DNA of 64,000 bases from Bradyrhizobium sp. S69 (GTDB taxonomy: Bacteria > Pseudomonadota > Alphaproteobacteria > Rhizobiales > Xanthobacteraceae). The position numbers and the translations under genes are program-made. The notes beneath the pieces were generated by a model that did no database searches, was not told the DNA's origin, and saw only the letters and a list, made by a program, of their open reading frames with translations. The stretch spans positions 242,992-306,991 of the forward strand of contig NZ_LMUK01000024.1 in assembly GCF_009766005.1 (NCBI RefSeq). The letters run 5' to 3'. Shown piece by piece: positions 35,453 through 44,804 of this stretch. The stretch's first letter is position 1; each line of letters opens with the position of its first letter.

Positions 35453-35746
35453 ATGGCCGAAAATACCCAAGTCGATCCCAAACACGTCGATCCCAAACAC
35501 GTCGACGCCAAACTGGACGTCAAGAAGCTGAGCTTCGAACGCGCGATCGAAGAACTCGAATCGATCGTCACGCGGCTGGAAGCCGGCAAGGTGCCGCTGG
35601 AGGAATCTGTCGCCATTTACGAGCGCGGCGAGGCCTTGAAACGGCGGTGCGAGGAACTGCTGCGACAGGCCGAGGCGCGGGTCGACAAGATCACGACCGA
35701 TTCGAACGGCCAGGCGGTCGGCACCGAGCCGCTCGACGTTCAATGA
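35453..35746 (+). CDS. xseB: Exodeoxyribonuclease VII small subunit
   Basis: A 97-residue protein with the XseB helical hairpin ([42 protein letters not shown] region, about 24-70). It pairs with XseA to degrade single-stranded DNA. Its N terminus carries a 15-bp repeat in three copies (35471-35515) encoding [10 protein letters not shown] and a diverged VDAKL, an expansion ahead of the conserved domain. The large-subunit gene is not in the window. Confidence 0.95.
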   Translation: MAENTQVDPKHVDPKHVDAKLDVKKLSFERAIEELESIVTRLEAGKVPLEESVAIYERGEALKRRCEELLRQAEARVDKITTDSNGQAVGTEPLDVQ

Positions 35747-36396
35747 TGGCGCGTCACCTCCGCGCGCAGAAATAAAACGACACAAAACACGGCGGGCCGG
35801 TTGCGGCGCTGGCAAACATTAACGGCCCCCCGACGATCTTCTCGTGCCGGTCCGCCTTCGCTTGCTGGTCCGCGGATCGCTGCCGTTGCGCGAACGCATG
35901 GCTTAACCTGACCCGGCGGGCATGATTGCGACCCGCAATGCCGCCGCCCGCGAATGGGCTCGAAAAAATCTCCAGCCAACCGCCGCCGCGGCCCGCCCGG
36001 ATGCCGCCGATTTGGGCGAAATCGACCCCTTGTGGCGCGGCCAGGGTCAAGGTCTTACCTATGACCGCGCTGCCTTTGTCGCGTCTATGACAGCTGTGAG
36101 TTGGCTTTGGGCGCAGCTTTAGTGTAGAGATAGCGAGGTTATGGGCTATCGGAGGTCCACTTGCGGTCGTCGAAAATGAACGTAAGCACTTCAAATAGCT
36201 AATGAAAATGGCCGGGATAGAGTGAAGCCGCAAAAGTGATGTAGATCACATTGAACGATCTGGACCTCGTCTAAGCTTTCAATTTGGGCTTCGGCCTGCT
36301 TAGCCGCCGTCCCGCGTCTGGGTTTTCGCTGCGCCAATCATGCGCACCCATCTTCCGTCGGGCCGTTCGTCCGACATGCAAAATTGGAATATCGCT
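35747..36396. other. 650-bp intergenic region before dxs
   Basis: No convincing gene. A 66-codon plus-strand frame (35922-36122) and a 159-codon minus-strand frame are present but lack good initiation sites and recognisable sequence. The second half is more AT-rich and holds a CRP-like palindrome at 36236-36249; it should contain the dxs promoter. Confidence 0.6.
36236..36249. promoter_or_regulatory. CRP/FNR-type binding site upstream of dxs
   Basis: GTGATGTAGATCAC is a near-perfect palindrome within AAAGTGATGTAGATCACATT, close to the enterobacterial CRP consensus (TGTGA-N6-TCACA, often with CTAGA in the centre). It differs from the rhizobial FixK box (TTGAT-N4-ATCAA) in the outer base of each arm. 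It lies about 150 bp before the dxs start. Which CRP/FNR-family regulator would use it is unknown. Confidence 0.5.
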
Positions 36397-38322
36397 GTGA
36401 CTGATTTTAGTAAAACGCCGCTTCTCGACACGATCCACACCCCGGAAGACCTGCGCCGGCTCAAGGTGGAACAGGTCCGGCAAGTCGCCGACGAACTGCG
36501 CCAGGAAACCATCGATGCCGTTTCGGTCACCGGCGGCCATTTTGGCGCGGGCCTTGGCGTGGTCGAGCTGACGACGGCACTGCATTATGTATTCGATACC
36601 CCGCGCGACCGCCTGATCTGGGACGTCGGCCACCAGGCCTATCCGCACAAGATCCTGACCGGCCGCCGCGACCGCATCCGCACCTTGCGTACCGGCGGCG
36701 GGCTATCCGGTTTCACCAAGCGAACCGAAAGCGATTACGATCCGTTCGGCGCCGCGCACTCCTCGACCTCGATCTCGGCGGCGCTCGGCATGGCCGTGGC
36801 GCGCGACCTCTCCGGCGGCACCAACAACGTGATCGCCGTGATCGGCGACGGCGCGATGTCGGCCGGCATGGCCTATGAGGCCATGAACAATGCCGGCGCG
36901 ATGAACTCGCGGCTGATCGTCATCCTCAACGACAACGACATGTCGATCGCGCCGCCGGTCGGCGCGATGTCGGCCTATCTGTCCAGGCTCTATTCAGGCA
37001 AGACCTATCGCACGCTGCGCGAAGCCGCCAAGCAGCTCGGCAATCATCTGCCCAAGATCATCGCCAACCGCGCCAACCGCGTCGAGGAATATTCCCGCGG
37101 CTTCATGATGGACGGCGGCACGCTGTTCGAGGAACTCGGCTTCTATTATGTCGGCCCGATCGACGGCCACAATCTCGACCATCTGTTGCCGGTTCTCGCC
37201 AACGTCCGCGACATGCAGACCGGTCCGGTGCTGATTCACGTCGTCACCCAGAAAGGCAAGGGCTACGGCCCGGCGGAAGCTTCCGCCGACAAATATCACG
37301 CCGTGGTCAAGTTCGACGTCGCCACCGGCGCGCAGGCCAAGTCCAAGCCGAATGCCCCCTCCTACCAGAACGTGTTCGGCCAGAGCCTGGTCAAGGAAGC
37401 CGAGAAGGACGACAAGGTCGTCGGCATCACCGCGGCGATGCCGTCGGGAACCGGCATCGACCTGTTCGCCAAGGCGTTTCCGAGCCGCACCTTCGATGTC
37501 GGCATCGCCGAGCAGCACGCGGTGACTTTCGCCGCCGGTCTCGCCACCGAAGGCTACAAGCCGTTCTGCGCGATCTACTCGACCTTCCTGCAGCGCGGTT
37601 ACGATCAGATCGTCCATGACGTGGCGATCCAGAGCCTGCCGGTTCGTTTCGCGATCGATCGTGCCGGCCTGGTCGGCGCCGACGGCGCGACCCATGCCGG
37701 CTCGTTCGACAGCGCCTATCTCGGCTGCCTGCCCAATTTCGTCATCATGGCGGCCTCCGACGAGGCCGAACTGGTGCACATGGTGGCAACCCAGGTCGCG
37801 ATCAACGACCGCCCGAGCGCGGTTCGCTACCCGCGCGGCGAGGGCCGTGGCGTCGAGATGCCGGAAGTCGGCGTCGCGCTCGAAATCGGCAAGGGCCGCA
37901 TCGTCCGCGAGGGCACCAAGGTCGCGCTCTTGTCGTTCGGCACCCGTCTGGCCGAATGCGAGAAGGCCGCCGACGAACTGGCCGCACTTGGCCTTTCCAC
38001 CACTATTGCCGATGCGCGCTTCATGAAGCCGCTCGACCTCGACATGATCTTGAAGCTGGCGCGCGAGCACGAAGTGCTGCTCACGGTCGAGGAAGGCTCG
38101 ATCGGCGGCTTCGGCTCCCACGTGATGCAGACGCTGGCCGAACACGGCATGCTCGACGGCGGCCTGCGGATGCGTGCGATGGTGCTGCCCGACGAGTTCC
38201 TCGACCATGACTCGCCGAACGCGATGTACGCCCGCGCCGGTCTCGACGCCAAGAGCATCGTCGCCAAGGTGTTCGAAGCGCTCGGCAAGGATTTCAAGAC
38301 CGAAACGGTGAAGCTGGCCTGA
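36397..38322 (+). CDS. dxs: 1-deoxy-D-xylulose-5-phosphate synthase
   Basis: A 641-residue thiamine-diphosphate enzyme making DXP from pyruvate and glyceraldehyde 3-phosphate, first step of the MEP isoprenoid pathway (also feeding thiamine and hopanoid synthesis). TPP motif [16 protein letters not shown] starts at 150; [14 protein letters not shown] (N-terminal His), the central [15 protein letters not shown] with catalytic Glu, and the transketolase C-terminal domain are intact. I place the start at GTG 36397, which gives the family's usual [10 protein letters not shown] beginning; in-frame ATGs at 36376 and 36340 are alternatives, none with a strong ribosome-binding site. Confidence 0.95.
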   Translation: MTDFSKTPLLDTIHTPEDLRRLKVEQVRQVADELRQETIDAVSVTGGHFGAGLGVVELTTALHYVFDTPRDRLIWDVGHQAYPHKILTGRRDRIRTLRTGGGLSGFTKRTESDYDPFGAAHSSTSISAALGMAVARDLSGGTNNVIAVIGDGAMSAGMAYEAMNNAGAMNSRLIVILNDNDMSIAPPVGAMSAYLSRLYSGKTYRTLREAAKQLGNHLPKIIANRANRVEEYSRGFMMDGGTLFEELGFYYVGPIDGHNLDHLLPVLANVRDMQTGPVLIHVVTQKGKGYGPAEASADKYHAVVKFDVATGAQAKSKPNAPSYQNVFGQSLVKEAEKDDKVVGITAAMPSGTGIDLFAKAFPSRTFDVGIAEQHAVTFAAGLATEGYKPFCAIYSTFLQRGYDQIVHDVAIQSLPVRFAIDRAGLVGADGATHAGSFDSAYLGCLPNFVIMAASDEAELVHMVATQVAINDRPSAVRYPRGEGRGVEMPEVGVALEIGKGRIVREGTKVALLSFGTRLAECEKAADELAALGLSTTIADARFMKPLDLDMILKLAREHEVLLTVEEGSIGGFGSHVMQTLAEHGMLDGGLRMRAMVLPDEFLDHDSPNAMYARAGLDAKSIVAKVFEALGKDFKTETVKLA

Positions 38323-38382
38323 GGTTTCGCCGGCCCCTACCCACCGTTTCAAACGCGTCACAACGATCGACTGCGGTGATGC

Positions 38383-38931
38383 ATGAAGATCTATCTGGCA
38401 GGCCCCGACGTGTTCCTGCCGGACGCGGTTGAGATCGGCAAGCGCAAGGCCGAAATCTGCGCGCGTTACGGCCTGAGCGGAATCTATCCACTCGACAACA
38501 CCATCGACCGCTCGGCCAGCGATGTCTCGCTGCGGATATTTAGGGGCAACCAGGCGATGATGGACGAGGCAGACGCCATCATTGCCAACCTGACGCCGTT
38601 TCGCGGCCCCGGCGCCGACCCCGGCACGGTCTACGAACTCGGGTACATGGCCGGGCGCGGCAAGCGCTGCCTCGGCTATTCCAACGACCCCGGATATTAT
38701 GCCGATCGCGTCCGCCGCTTTACCTCCGTCAGCCCGGGCGACGGGCGATTGGTCGATGCCGACGGATTGACGGTTGAAGATTTCGGCTTGAACGACAATC
38801 TGATGATGATGCACGCGCTCGATCTGCATGGCTATCCGCTGGTGATGCCGCAACAACGGCCCGCGGATATCTGGCACGATCTGACCGCGTTCGAGGCCTG
38901 CGTCCGGATCGCGGCAGGCCGATCAAGCTGA
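38383..38931 (+). CDS. Nucleoside 2-deoxyribosyltransferase-like protein
   Basis: A 182-residue protein of the nucleoside 2-deoxyribosyltransferase fold. It begins KIYLAGPDVFLPDA, and has the active-site region MMDEADAIIANLTPFRGPGADPGTVYELGYMAGRGK, with the nucleophile-type Glu in YELGYM. Such enzymes exchange bases on deoxynucleosides or cleave modified nucleotides. It lies 60 bp after dxs and 19 bp before tlyA, so probably one transcript. Confidence 0.93.
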   Translation: MKIYLAGPDVFLPDAVEIGKRKAEICARYGLSGIYPLDNTIDRSASDVSLRIFRGNQAMMDEADAIIANLTPFRGPGADPGTVYELGYMAGRGKRCLGYSNDPGYYADRVRRFTSVSPGDGRLVDADGLTVEDFGLNDNLMMMHALDLHGYPLVMPQQRPADIWHDLTAFEACVRIAAGRSS

Positions 38932-38950
38932 CAACAGGGATCGTTGAATC

Positions 38951-39685
38951 ATGCCCCCTCCCCGCAAGCGCGCGGACGTGCTGCTGGTCGAGCGCGGCCT
39001 GTTCGAGAGCCGGGCGCGAGCCCAGGCCGCGATCGAGGCGCGCCTCGTCATCGCCAATGACAAACCGGTTTTGAAAGCCTCCGAGGGCGTTCCCGAGGAT
39101 GCCGTGCTGCAGGCGCAACCGGCGTATCCCTTTGTCTCGCGCGGCGGCGTCAAGCTGTCAGGCGCGCTGGAGCGATATCCGATCGAGATCGAGGACCACG
39201 TCTGCCTCGATGTCGGCGCCTCCACCGGCGGCTTTACCGAAGTGCTGCTCGCCAATGGCGCCAGCCTGGTATTTTCGATCGATGTCGGCCACGGCCAGTT
39301 GCATCCCTCGTTGCACGGTCATCCCCGGATCGTTTCGATGGAAGAGACCGATATCCGAGGCTTCGAAGGCAAACGCCTGCCGCAACGGCCGGATATCGTC
39401 GTGATCGATGTCAGTTTTATCTCCTTGAAGGCCGTGCTGCCGGTGGCGCTGTCGCTGGCCGCCGCACCGATGCATCTGCTGGCATTGATAAAACCGCAAT
39501 TCGAGGCGGCGCGAAAACATTCCAAGCGCGGCATCATCCGCAACGCGGCGGTGCATCAGGAAATCTGCGACGAGATCACCGCCTTCGCGTCGTCGCTCGG
39601 CTGCACCGGGATCGAGGTGTTTCCGTCGTCGATCACGGGCGGTGACGGCAATATCGAATTCTTTATCGGCGCGCGCCGTGGTTGA
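38951..39685 (+). CDS. tlyA: TlyA-family rRNA 2'-O-methyltransferase
   Basis: A 244-residue protein with an N-terminal S4 RNA-binding domain ([24 protein letters not shown]) and a Rossmann methyltransferase domain ([20 protein letters not shown] as SAM motif I). The family methylates cytidine ribose in 16S and 23S rRNA. It is in the dxs run and overlaps the next gene by 8 bases. Confidence 0.94.
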   Translation: MPPPRKRADVLLVERGLFESRARAQAAIEARLVIANDKPVLKASEGVPEDAVLQAQPAYPFVSRGGVKLSGALERYPIEIEDHVCLDVGASTGGFTEVLLANGASLVFSIDVGHGQLHPSLHGHPRIVSMEETDIRGFEGKRLPQRPDIVVIDVSFISLKAVLPVALSLAAAPMHLLALIKPQFEAARKHSKRGIIRNAAVHQEICDEITAFASSLGCTGIEVFPSSITGGDGNIEFFIGARRG

Positions 39686-40916
39686 ACGTCTCGTCATCGA
39701 CCATGTCGGTCATCGCGGCGACGGCGTCGGATTTGCCGGCGGCGAGAGCCTGTTCGTGCCGTATACGCTGGCGGGAGAAACCGTCGAGGTCGAATCCGTC
39801 GCCGATCATCCCGATCGCCGGTCGCTGATGCGCATCGAGCACGCCAGCCCGGAGCGGATCGATCCGTTCTGCAAATATTTCGGCGCTTGCGGCGGCTGCG
39901 CCATCCAGCACTGGCAGCCGGAGGCCTATCGGGCGTGGAAACGCCAGATCGTGGTCGATACGCTCGCGCATACCGGCATCGAATGCGACGTCGCAGCGCT
40001 GGTCGACGCCCACGGCGCCGGTCGCCGCCGCATCACCGTCCATGCCCGCCGCGGCGGCGATGGCGAATTGCGCACCGGATTCGCCGCCGCCAACAGCCAC
40101 GCCATCGTCGCGATATCGGAATGCCCGATCCTCGATCCTGGCTTGCGCGGCGCGCTCGACGCCGCGCGGACCTTGGCTGAGGCCCTCAAGCCCACCGCCA
40201 AGCCGCTCGATATCCAGGTGACAGCGGCCAGCAATGGCCTCGATGTCGATGTGCGTGGCTCGGGACCGCTGTCGACCGCGCTGATCGCAAGCCTGTCCGA
40301 GATCGCCCAACGGCACGGGCTGGCGCGGCTGACCCGCCATGGCGAACTGGTGCTGATGCGCAACCCGCCGACCATAGAGATCGGCGCCGCGCGCGTCATC
40401 CTGCCGCCGGGCTCGTTCCTACAGGCCACCCTGGCCGGCGAAGAAGCGCTGGCGGCGCTGGTAAGCGGTCATTGCAAGCGCGCCAAGCACATCGCCGATC
40501 TGTTTTGCGGGGTCGGGCCGTTTGCGCTGCGACTGGCGGCCAAAGCCCGGGTTTCCGCGTTCGACAGCGATGCCGGCGCGGTGGCTGCGCTGTCGAAGGC
40601 GGTGACATCGGTCTCCGGGCTGAAACCGGTCAAGGCCGAGGCCCGCGATCTATTCCGGCGTCCGCTGATGGCGCAGGAATTGCGCGACTACGACACGATC
40701 GTGTTCGATCCGCCGCGGCAGGGCGCGCTGGCGCAAGTCAAGCAACTCGCGGCCAGCAAGATTCCCGTGGTGATCGCGGTGTCCTGCAACGTCGCGACAT
40801 TCGCGCGCGACGCCCGCATCCTGATCGACAGCGGCTACAAGATCGAAGGCGTCACGCCAGTCGACCAGTTCCGTCACACCCCGCATGTTGAACTGGTGGC
40901 GCGGTTTGCGCGCTGA
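39678..40916 (+). CDS. TrmA/RumA-type 23S rRNA or tRNA (uracil-5)-methyltransferase
   Basis: A 412-residue class I SAM methyltransferase. It has a [4Fe-4S] cluster motif in [11 protein letters not shown] (Cys65, Cys71, Cys74) with a fourth Cys in SECPIL, the SAM motif [13 protein letters not shown] and the catalytic-Cys region [12 protein letters not shown]. It methylates uridine C5 in rRNA or tRNA; which one is not decidable here. The GTG at 39678 overlaps tlyA by 8 bases; an upstream in-frame ATG would overlap much more. Confidence 0.92.
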   Translation: MVERLVIDHVGHRGDGVGFAGGESLFVPYTLAGETVEVESVADHPDRRSLMRIEHASPERIDPFCKYFGACGGCAIQHWQPEAYRAWKRQIVVDTLAHTGIECDVAALVDAHGAGRRRITVHARRGGDGELRTGFAAANSHAIVAISECPILDPGLRGALDAARTLAEALKPTAKPLDIQVTAASNGLDVDVRGSGPLSTALIASLSEIAQRHGLARLTRHGELVLMRNPPTIEIGAARVILPPGSFLQATLAGEEALAALVSGHCKRAKHIADLFCGVGPFALRLAAKARVSAFDSDAGAVAALSKAVTSVSGLKPVKAEARDLFRRPLMAQELRDYDTIVFDPPRQGALAQVKQLAASKIPVVIAVSCNVATFARDARILIDSGYKIEGVTPVDQFRHTPHVELVARFAR

Positions 40917-40962
40917 AGTTATGCGTCGTCCCGGCGAAGTAGGCTGTGAAGCAATCGCCCAC

Positions 40963-41095
40963 GTCATCCTGAGGTGCTCGCCGTCTTCGGCGAGCCTCGA
41001 AGGATGTTGTTCAGCGCAGTGCGTGCGGCCATCCTTCGAGGCTCGCACCGGACAGCGCAAGTGCGCTGCCGGGAGAGTTCGCACCTCAGGATGAC
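40963..41095. repeat. Nested intergenic palindrome (REP-like element)
   Basis: Outer arms GTCATCCTGAGGTGC (40963-40977) and GCACCTCAGGATGAC (41081-41095) are perfect inverse repeats; inner arms GAGCCTCGAAGGATG (40992-41006) and CATCCTTCGAGGCTC (41030-41044) are too. It could fold into a long two-part stem between the convergent methyltransferase and rlpA genes. This kind of element is common between bradyrhizobial genes. Confidence 0.85.
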
Positions 41096-41134
41096 GCCGG
41101 TGACTTTCGCACCGACGACGTCATCGAACGATGT

Positions 41135-41614
41135 TTACCGCATCACGTCGAGCGTCACATTGGCGATGCCTGAGTTCACCATGCCGAGCGCCTGCGCCGC
41201 GGAATAGGACACGTCGACCACACGCCCGGGCACGTAGGGTCCGCGGTCATTGACCCGCACCGTCACGGACTTTCCAGTCGCCGTATTGGTGACGCGCAGC
41301 TTGGTGCCGAACGGCAGGCTCGGATGCGCGGCGGTCAGTTCGTTCGGATCGAATTTCTCGCCGCTCGCGGTTTCGCTGTCTTCCGAATAGAAGCTGGCAA
41401 CGCCGGCTGACTTCGTCGCGGCGCCGCTTTCCGATGAACGCTCGTGCCGCACCACCGAGGAAGGCTCGCGCGCCGCGACCCGCATCTCACGGTGAGGTTT
41501 GATCGCAGCCTGCTTGGCGGACGGCACAAAGGCCGCATTCCGGCTGACTGTGGAAGATTGTGCGCACGCCGCCAGCGAGGCGGCTGCCAGTGTGAGGCCG
41601 ATCGTTCGGACCAT
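41135..41614 (-). CDS. rlpA: RlpA-family septal ring lytic transglycosylase-like lipoprotein
   Basis: A 159-residue lipoprotein. I choose the ATG at 41614 because it gives a lipoprotein signal with lipobox LAAC (Cys17); the open frame continues to 41824 without one. The C-terminal double-psi beta-barrel shows GVASFYSEDSETASGEKFDPNELTAAHPSLPFGTKLRV and VRVNDRGPYVPGRVVDVS, with the catalytic-type Asp in NDRGP. RlpA cleaves glycan strands free of stem peptides. It lacks the SPOR domain of longer relatives. Confidence 0.9.
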   Translation of the reverse strand: MVRTIGLTLAAASLAACAQSSTVSRNAAFVPSAKQAAIKPHREMRVAAREPSSVVRHERSSESGAATKSAGVASFYSEDSETASGEKFDPNELTAAHPSLPFGTKLRVTNTATGKSVTVRVNDRGPYVPGRVVDVSYSAAQALGMVNSGIANVTLDVMR

Positions 41615-41933
41615 CTTCGCCCGACTCGCAATCGCTGCGGCAAGCAGCGCATCAACGGAAACGCCGGACATTCCGGCATGGCTGACGGCACGCATCAAGC
41701 ACCCCAATCTCAGCCCGGCCCCGGACACCACCAGTCCGGCAGCGGATGCAGGCAGAACCAAGGCTGTATGACGACCGCCATTTTTTGGACACACGATTTG
41801 GGCTTGCCGTTGCCCTGAAGCCACACACCAAGCAATGCGTGACTATCAAACGGCAGCGTGCTGGGAGATTACGTCGACAACGATCTACGCGGCGGCTGGC
41901 TGGTATGGCGTCTGCCATCCGGCACTTGCGTCT
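41615..41933. other. 319-bp gap between rlpA and the DUF1194 gene
   Basis: The rlpA frame stays open to 41824, so a longer protein is formally possible, but this stretch has no ribosome-binding site and would mask the lipoprotein signal. I see no RNA gene or clear repeat. The rlpA promoter should lie here. Confidence 0.45.
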
Positions 41934-42776
41934 TCACCGCCCCCAGCGATCCTGCCAGATCTTCTCGCCGATCGTGCAGGAGACGCGCGGTTCTTTCTCG
42001 GCGGCGGGGATCACCCGGCGCTCGGGCGTTCGTCCGGCGACTTCGAGCAGCAGCTTGGTGCGGATCGCCTCCTTGAATTTTTCGCGATCCTTGATCGAGA
42101 CCACGAACGAGCCGGGGCCGCCAATGACGCAGTCCTCGTAATAGTAATCGAGGTTGTCGATATCCATCGTCGAGTAGGACGGCTCCTTCACCATGATCGG
42201 CAGGCCGTTGATGGTGATCCCCCTGGCCAGCGCCTCGTCGCGGGCGCCGAGGACGGGCAGCCCGTTGTTGTTGGGGCCGTCGCCGGAAATATCGATGACG
42301 CGCCGCAGCCCATGATAGGGATCTTCATCGAACAACGGCATCGCAAAATAGATCGCGCCCGAGATCGAGGTGCGCGACGCCCGGCGCACCGGCGTCTTCA
42401 TGATCTCGTTGGCCACCGCATCCGCGGTCTCCGGACCGTCGATCAAGCGCCAGGGAATGATGATCTTCTGGTCGCTCGACGCCGCCCATTCGAAATAGGT
42501 CACGGCGATCTTGCCGTTCGGCAGCGCCTTCAGCGCCTGCAGAAATTCCTTCGAGACGATGGCTTGCGCGTATCCCTCGCGCTGGATCGCCAGTTCGTCC
42601 ATATCCATCGAATAGGAGATATCGGTGGCGAGGATCAGTTCGACATCGACCACCGGCTTGCTGTCGCCGGTCTCCGCCAACTGATGACGCCCGCTCGGCG
42701 CCGCGATACTCGCAACGTCGCCTCCGGCCATCACCCCCGCGACAAGCACCGCCCCGATCGAGACACACCAGCGCAT
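41934..42776 (-). CDS. DUF1194 protein with von Willebrand A-like fold
   Basis: A 280-residue exported protein of the DUF1194 family. The ATG at 42776 has GGAGG seven bases ahead and opens a signal peptide (WCVSIGAVLVAGVMAG). The mature part begins VDVELILATDISYSMD, a MIDAS-type DxSxS motif binding a divalent metal, and continues with RRVIDISGDGPNNNG. It is likely a periplasmic metal-dependent adhesion or scaffolding protein. Partners are unknown. An in-frame start at 42854 would add a basic stretch before the signal. Confidence 0.9.
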   Translation of the reverse strand: MRWCVSIGAVLVAGVMAGGDVASIAAPSGRHQLAETGDSKPVVDVELILATDISYSMDMDELAIQREGYAQAIVSKEFLQALKALPNGKIAVTYFEWAASSDQKIIIPWRLIDGPETADAVANEIMKTPVRRASRTSISGAIYFAMPLFDEDPYHGLRRVIDISGDGPNNNGLPVLGARDEALARGITINGLPIMVKEPSYSTMDIDNLDYYYEDCVIGGPGSFVVSIKDREKFKEAIRTKLLLEVAGRTPERRVIPAAEKEPRVSCTIGEKIWQDRWGR

Positions 42777-42979
42777 CAGCTGCCCTCCATCGCACGACGG
42801 GATCGTGACACGCAAAGGGCCCCGCGAAAAGCAGGAACATCGCTTGCGCTTCACAATACAGTTAGATCCTGCCAGTTAGAACTTGCCAGTCAAGCCGGCG
42901 CGGCCTCGTTGCGAGGCCCATGGTTGCCCAGTCGCGACCGCGCGTGCGATACAGCGCATCCTGGGCGGGAGGGGATGTC

Positions 42980-43858
42980 ATGTTTCGTGTCGGCACCGTG
43001 TGCGTCGTGTTGCTGTTTGCGGCACTCGAACCTGCGCTGGCGCAATCGCCGGTCGAACGCGGCGGCTATCTCGTCCACAGCATCATGGCGTGCGGCAATT
43101 GCCACACCCCGCGCGATGCCGACGGCAAGCCGATCGCCGACCGGGCGTTGTCGGGCGGCGGCCTGACCTTGACGACGCTGGCCTTTGTCGCGACCGCATC
43201 GAACATCACGCCCGACGTCGAAACCGGAATTGGCGGCTGGAGCGATGCCGAGATCAAGCAGGCGCTGCTGACGGGAATGCGGCCGGACCATGGACGCCTC
43301 GCCGGCGTTCCGCTGGCGGCGGTGATGCCTGCCAATTTCTACAAGGCGCTGCTGCCGGACGATCTCGACGCTATCATCGCCTACCTGCGCACCGTCAAGC
43401 CGATCCGCAACGAAGTCACCGATCCCCTCTACAAGGCGCCGCCGCACCGCGATCCCTATCCCGACGCCGAGGCCGGTTTCAACAAGGCACAGTTCGGCGA
43501 TCCGGCCCGCCGCGGCGCCTATCTCGTCACCATCGGCCATTGTATGGAGTGCCATTCGGCATGGTCGCGCGGCGTGTCGGACTTCAAGAATGGCCTCGGT
43601 CGCGGCGGCCGGGCGTTCCCGCCACGCCAGGGCGATCCGGCCGGACCGCCCAGCGTGGCTGCGAATATCACCTCGGATTCCGTCGCCGGCATCGGCGCCT
43701 GGACCGATCAGGAAATCGGCCGCGCCATCACCCAAGGAATTGCACGCGATGGGGCGATGCTCAAACAGCCGATGGCCTACCGTTATTATGCCGAACTGAA
43801 ACCGTCCGATCTGGCGGACATCATCGCCTATCTGCGGACGGTGCCGCCGCTGCAATGA
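42980..43858 (+). CDS. Di-heme cytochrome c
   Basis: A 292-residue exported cytochrome with a signal peptide ending ALAQ and two class I c-type domains, each with a heme-attachment site: CGNCH at 38-42 and CMECH near 188. Architecture matches the cytochrome subunits of membrane alcohol or aldehyde dehydrogenases. No dehydrogenase gene is adjacent, so its electron donor is encoded elsewhere. GGGAGGGG precedes the ATG at 42980. Confidence 0.92.
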   Translation: MFRVGTVCVVLLFAALEPALAQSPVERGGYLVHSIMACGNCHTPRDADGKPIADRALSGGGLTLTTLAFVATASNITPDVETGIGGWSDAEIKQALLTGMRPDHGRLAGVPLAAVMPANFYKALLPDDLDAIIAYLRTVKPIRNEVTDPLYKAPPHRDPYPDAEAGFNKAQFGDPARRGAYLVTIGHCMECHSAWSRGVSDFKNGLGRGGRAFPPRQGDPAGPPSVAANITSDSVAGIGAWTDQEIGRAITQGIARDGAMLKQPMAYRYYAELKPSDLADIIAYLRTVPPLQ

Positions 43859-43950
43859 AGCCATCGCCAAACAGCCGGTTCCACCGCGGGCCGCAAGATT
43901 GTATTGTAGCGCGGCGGAACCATTGAAAACGCCTGGAGCTTACTTCCGGA

Positions 43951-44256
43951 ATGGCCGACACCGTCATCAAACCGAAAACCAGGACCAAAACCAAGACCGA
44001 GCGTCCGCGCCTGCACAAGGTCATTCTGGTCAACGACGATTTCACGCCGCGCGAATTCGTCGTCACCGTGCTGAAGGGGGAGTTCCGCATGACCGAGGAC
44101 CAGGCCCACAAGGTCATGATCACCGCGCATCAGCGCGGGGTATGCGTGGTCGCGGTCTTCACCAAGGACGTCGCCGAAACCAAGGCGACGCGCGCCACCG
44201 ATGCCGGTCGCGCCAAGGGCTACCCGTTGCTGTTCACCACCGAGCCGGAGGAATAG
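43951..44256 (+). CDS. clpS: ATP-dependent Clp protease adaptor ClpS
   Basis: A 101-residue protein with the ClpS core: HKVILVNDDFTPREFVVTVLK, then the helix with MTEDQAHKVMITAHQRGVCVVAVFTKDVAETK. It delivers N-degron substrates to ClpAP. A basic, low-complexity extension (KPKTRTKTKTERPR) precedes the core. clpA is not in the window; the next gene starts after 4 bp and encodes an exported protein. Confidence 0.96.
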   Translation: MADTVIKPKTRTKTKTERPRLHKVILVNDDFTPREFVVTVLKGEFRMTEDQAHKVMITAHQRGVCVVAVFTKDVAETKATRATDAGRAKGYPLLFTTEPEE

Positions 44257-44260
44257 CGCC

Positions 44261-44680
44261 ATGAGAAACGTCGCCGGAAACATCTGGGCCGGCGCGTTGC
44301 TGTTGCTTTCGACTGCAGCGATGGCCGGCACCAACGCCGGCTATGAGATGGGCGGCCAGTACGCCCGCTTCGATCCGGTAGTCAGCCAATACAATCAATC
44401 GGGCGAGCTGTTCCGGATCGAGGGCCATTGCCAGTCGTCCTGCACGCTGTTTCTCGCCATCCGCAATGTCTGCATCGGCCGCGGCGCCACCTTGCTGTTT
44501 CATGCCGCCCACGACCGGGACCGAAACCCCTCGCCGTCGCGGACCGAGCACATGCTGAGCGCCTACAATGCCAGCCTGCGCGACTACGTCACGTCGCACC
44601 ATTTCATGGACACGCTCGAATTCCACGCGATCTCCGGCCGCGAGATGATCCACAGATTCGGCTACAGGGCGTGCCCGTAA
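44261..44680 (+). CDS. Small periplasmic protein, ClpP/crotonase-like fragment fold, putative
   Basis: A 139-residue exported protein (signal about 1-22, cleavage near AMA-G). The part FRIEGHCQSSCTLFLAI, then GATLLFHAAHD resembles the small periplasmic ClpP-class proteins in which a strand with SCTL precedes a FH motif; the catalytic Ser may be in SSC. It starts 4 bp after clpS and ends before a strong terminator, so it is probably the last gene of that transcript. The assignment is tentative. Confidence 0.75.
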   Translation: MRNVAGNIWAGALLLLSTAAMAGTNAGYEMGGQYARFDPVVSQYNQSGELFRIEGHCQSSCTLFLAIRNVCIGRGATLLFHAAHDRDRNPSPSRTEHMLSAYNASLRDYVTSHHFMDTLEFHAISGREMIHRFGYRACP

Positions 44681-44690
44681 TTCCGGGCTG

Positions 44691-44738
44691 AGAGCCTTTC
44701 CCGTTCCGATGAAATCGGAACGGGGCTCTGCTTTTTTA
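44691..44738 (+). terminator. Rho-independent terminator after the clpS operon
   Basis: A long stem, with TCCCGTTCCGAT (44699-44710) opposite ATCGGAACGGG (44714-44724) over a GAA loop and flanked by GAGCC/GCTC pairing, is followed by CTTTTTTATTTT. All parts of an intrinsic terminator are present. Confidence 0.88.
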
Positions 44739-44755
44739 TTTTGACGCGTTTTCTT

Positions 44756-44790
44756 CACGCGAACCGGTGCCCACTTCGCTCGAAAACGCT
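44756..44790. repeat. Dispersed 35-bp intergenic repeat, copy 1
   Basis: CACGCGAACCGGTGC is followed by a variable part and AAAACGCT; a second copy with the same ends lies at 49794-49828. Both lie between genes. This sequence type recurs in bradyrhizobial intergenic regions; I do not know its role. Confidence 0.7.
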
Positions 44791-44804
44791 ATGATCCGCC
44801 GGCC

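Noticed and set aside
35922..36122. A 66-codon plus-strand frame before dxs
   Set aside because: No ribosome-binding site, no recognisable sequence, and alanine/arginine bias typical of chance frames; kept only as part of the intergenic description.
36994..38877. A 627-codon minus-strand open frame opposite dxs and the deoxyribosyltransferase gene
   Set aside because: It runs antisense to a clear dxs with full catalytic motifs; composition is that of a shadow frame.
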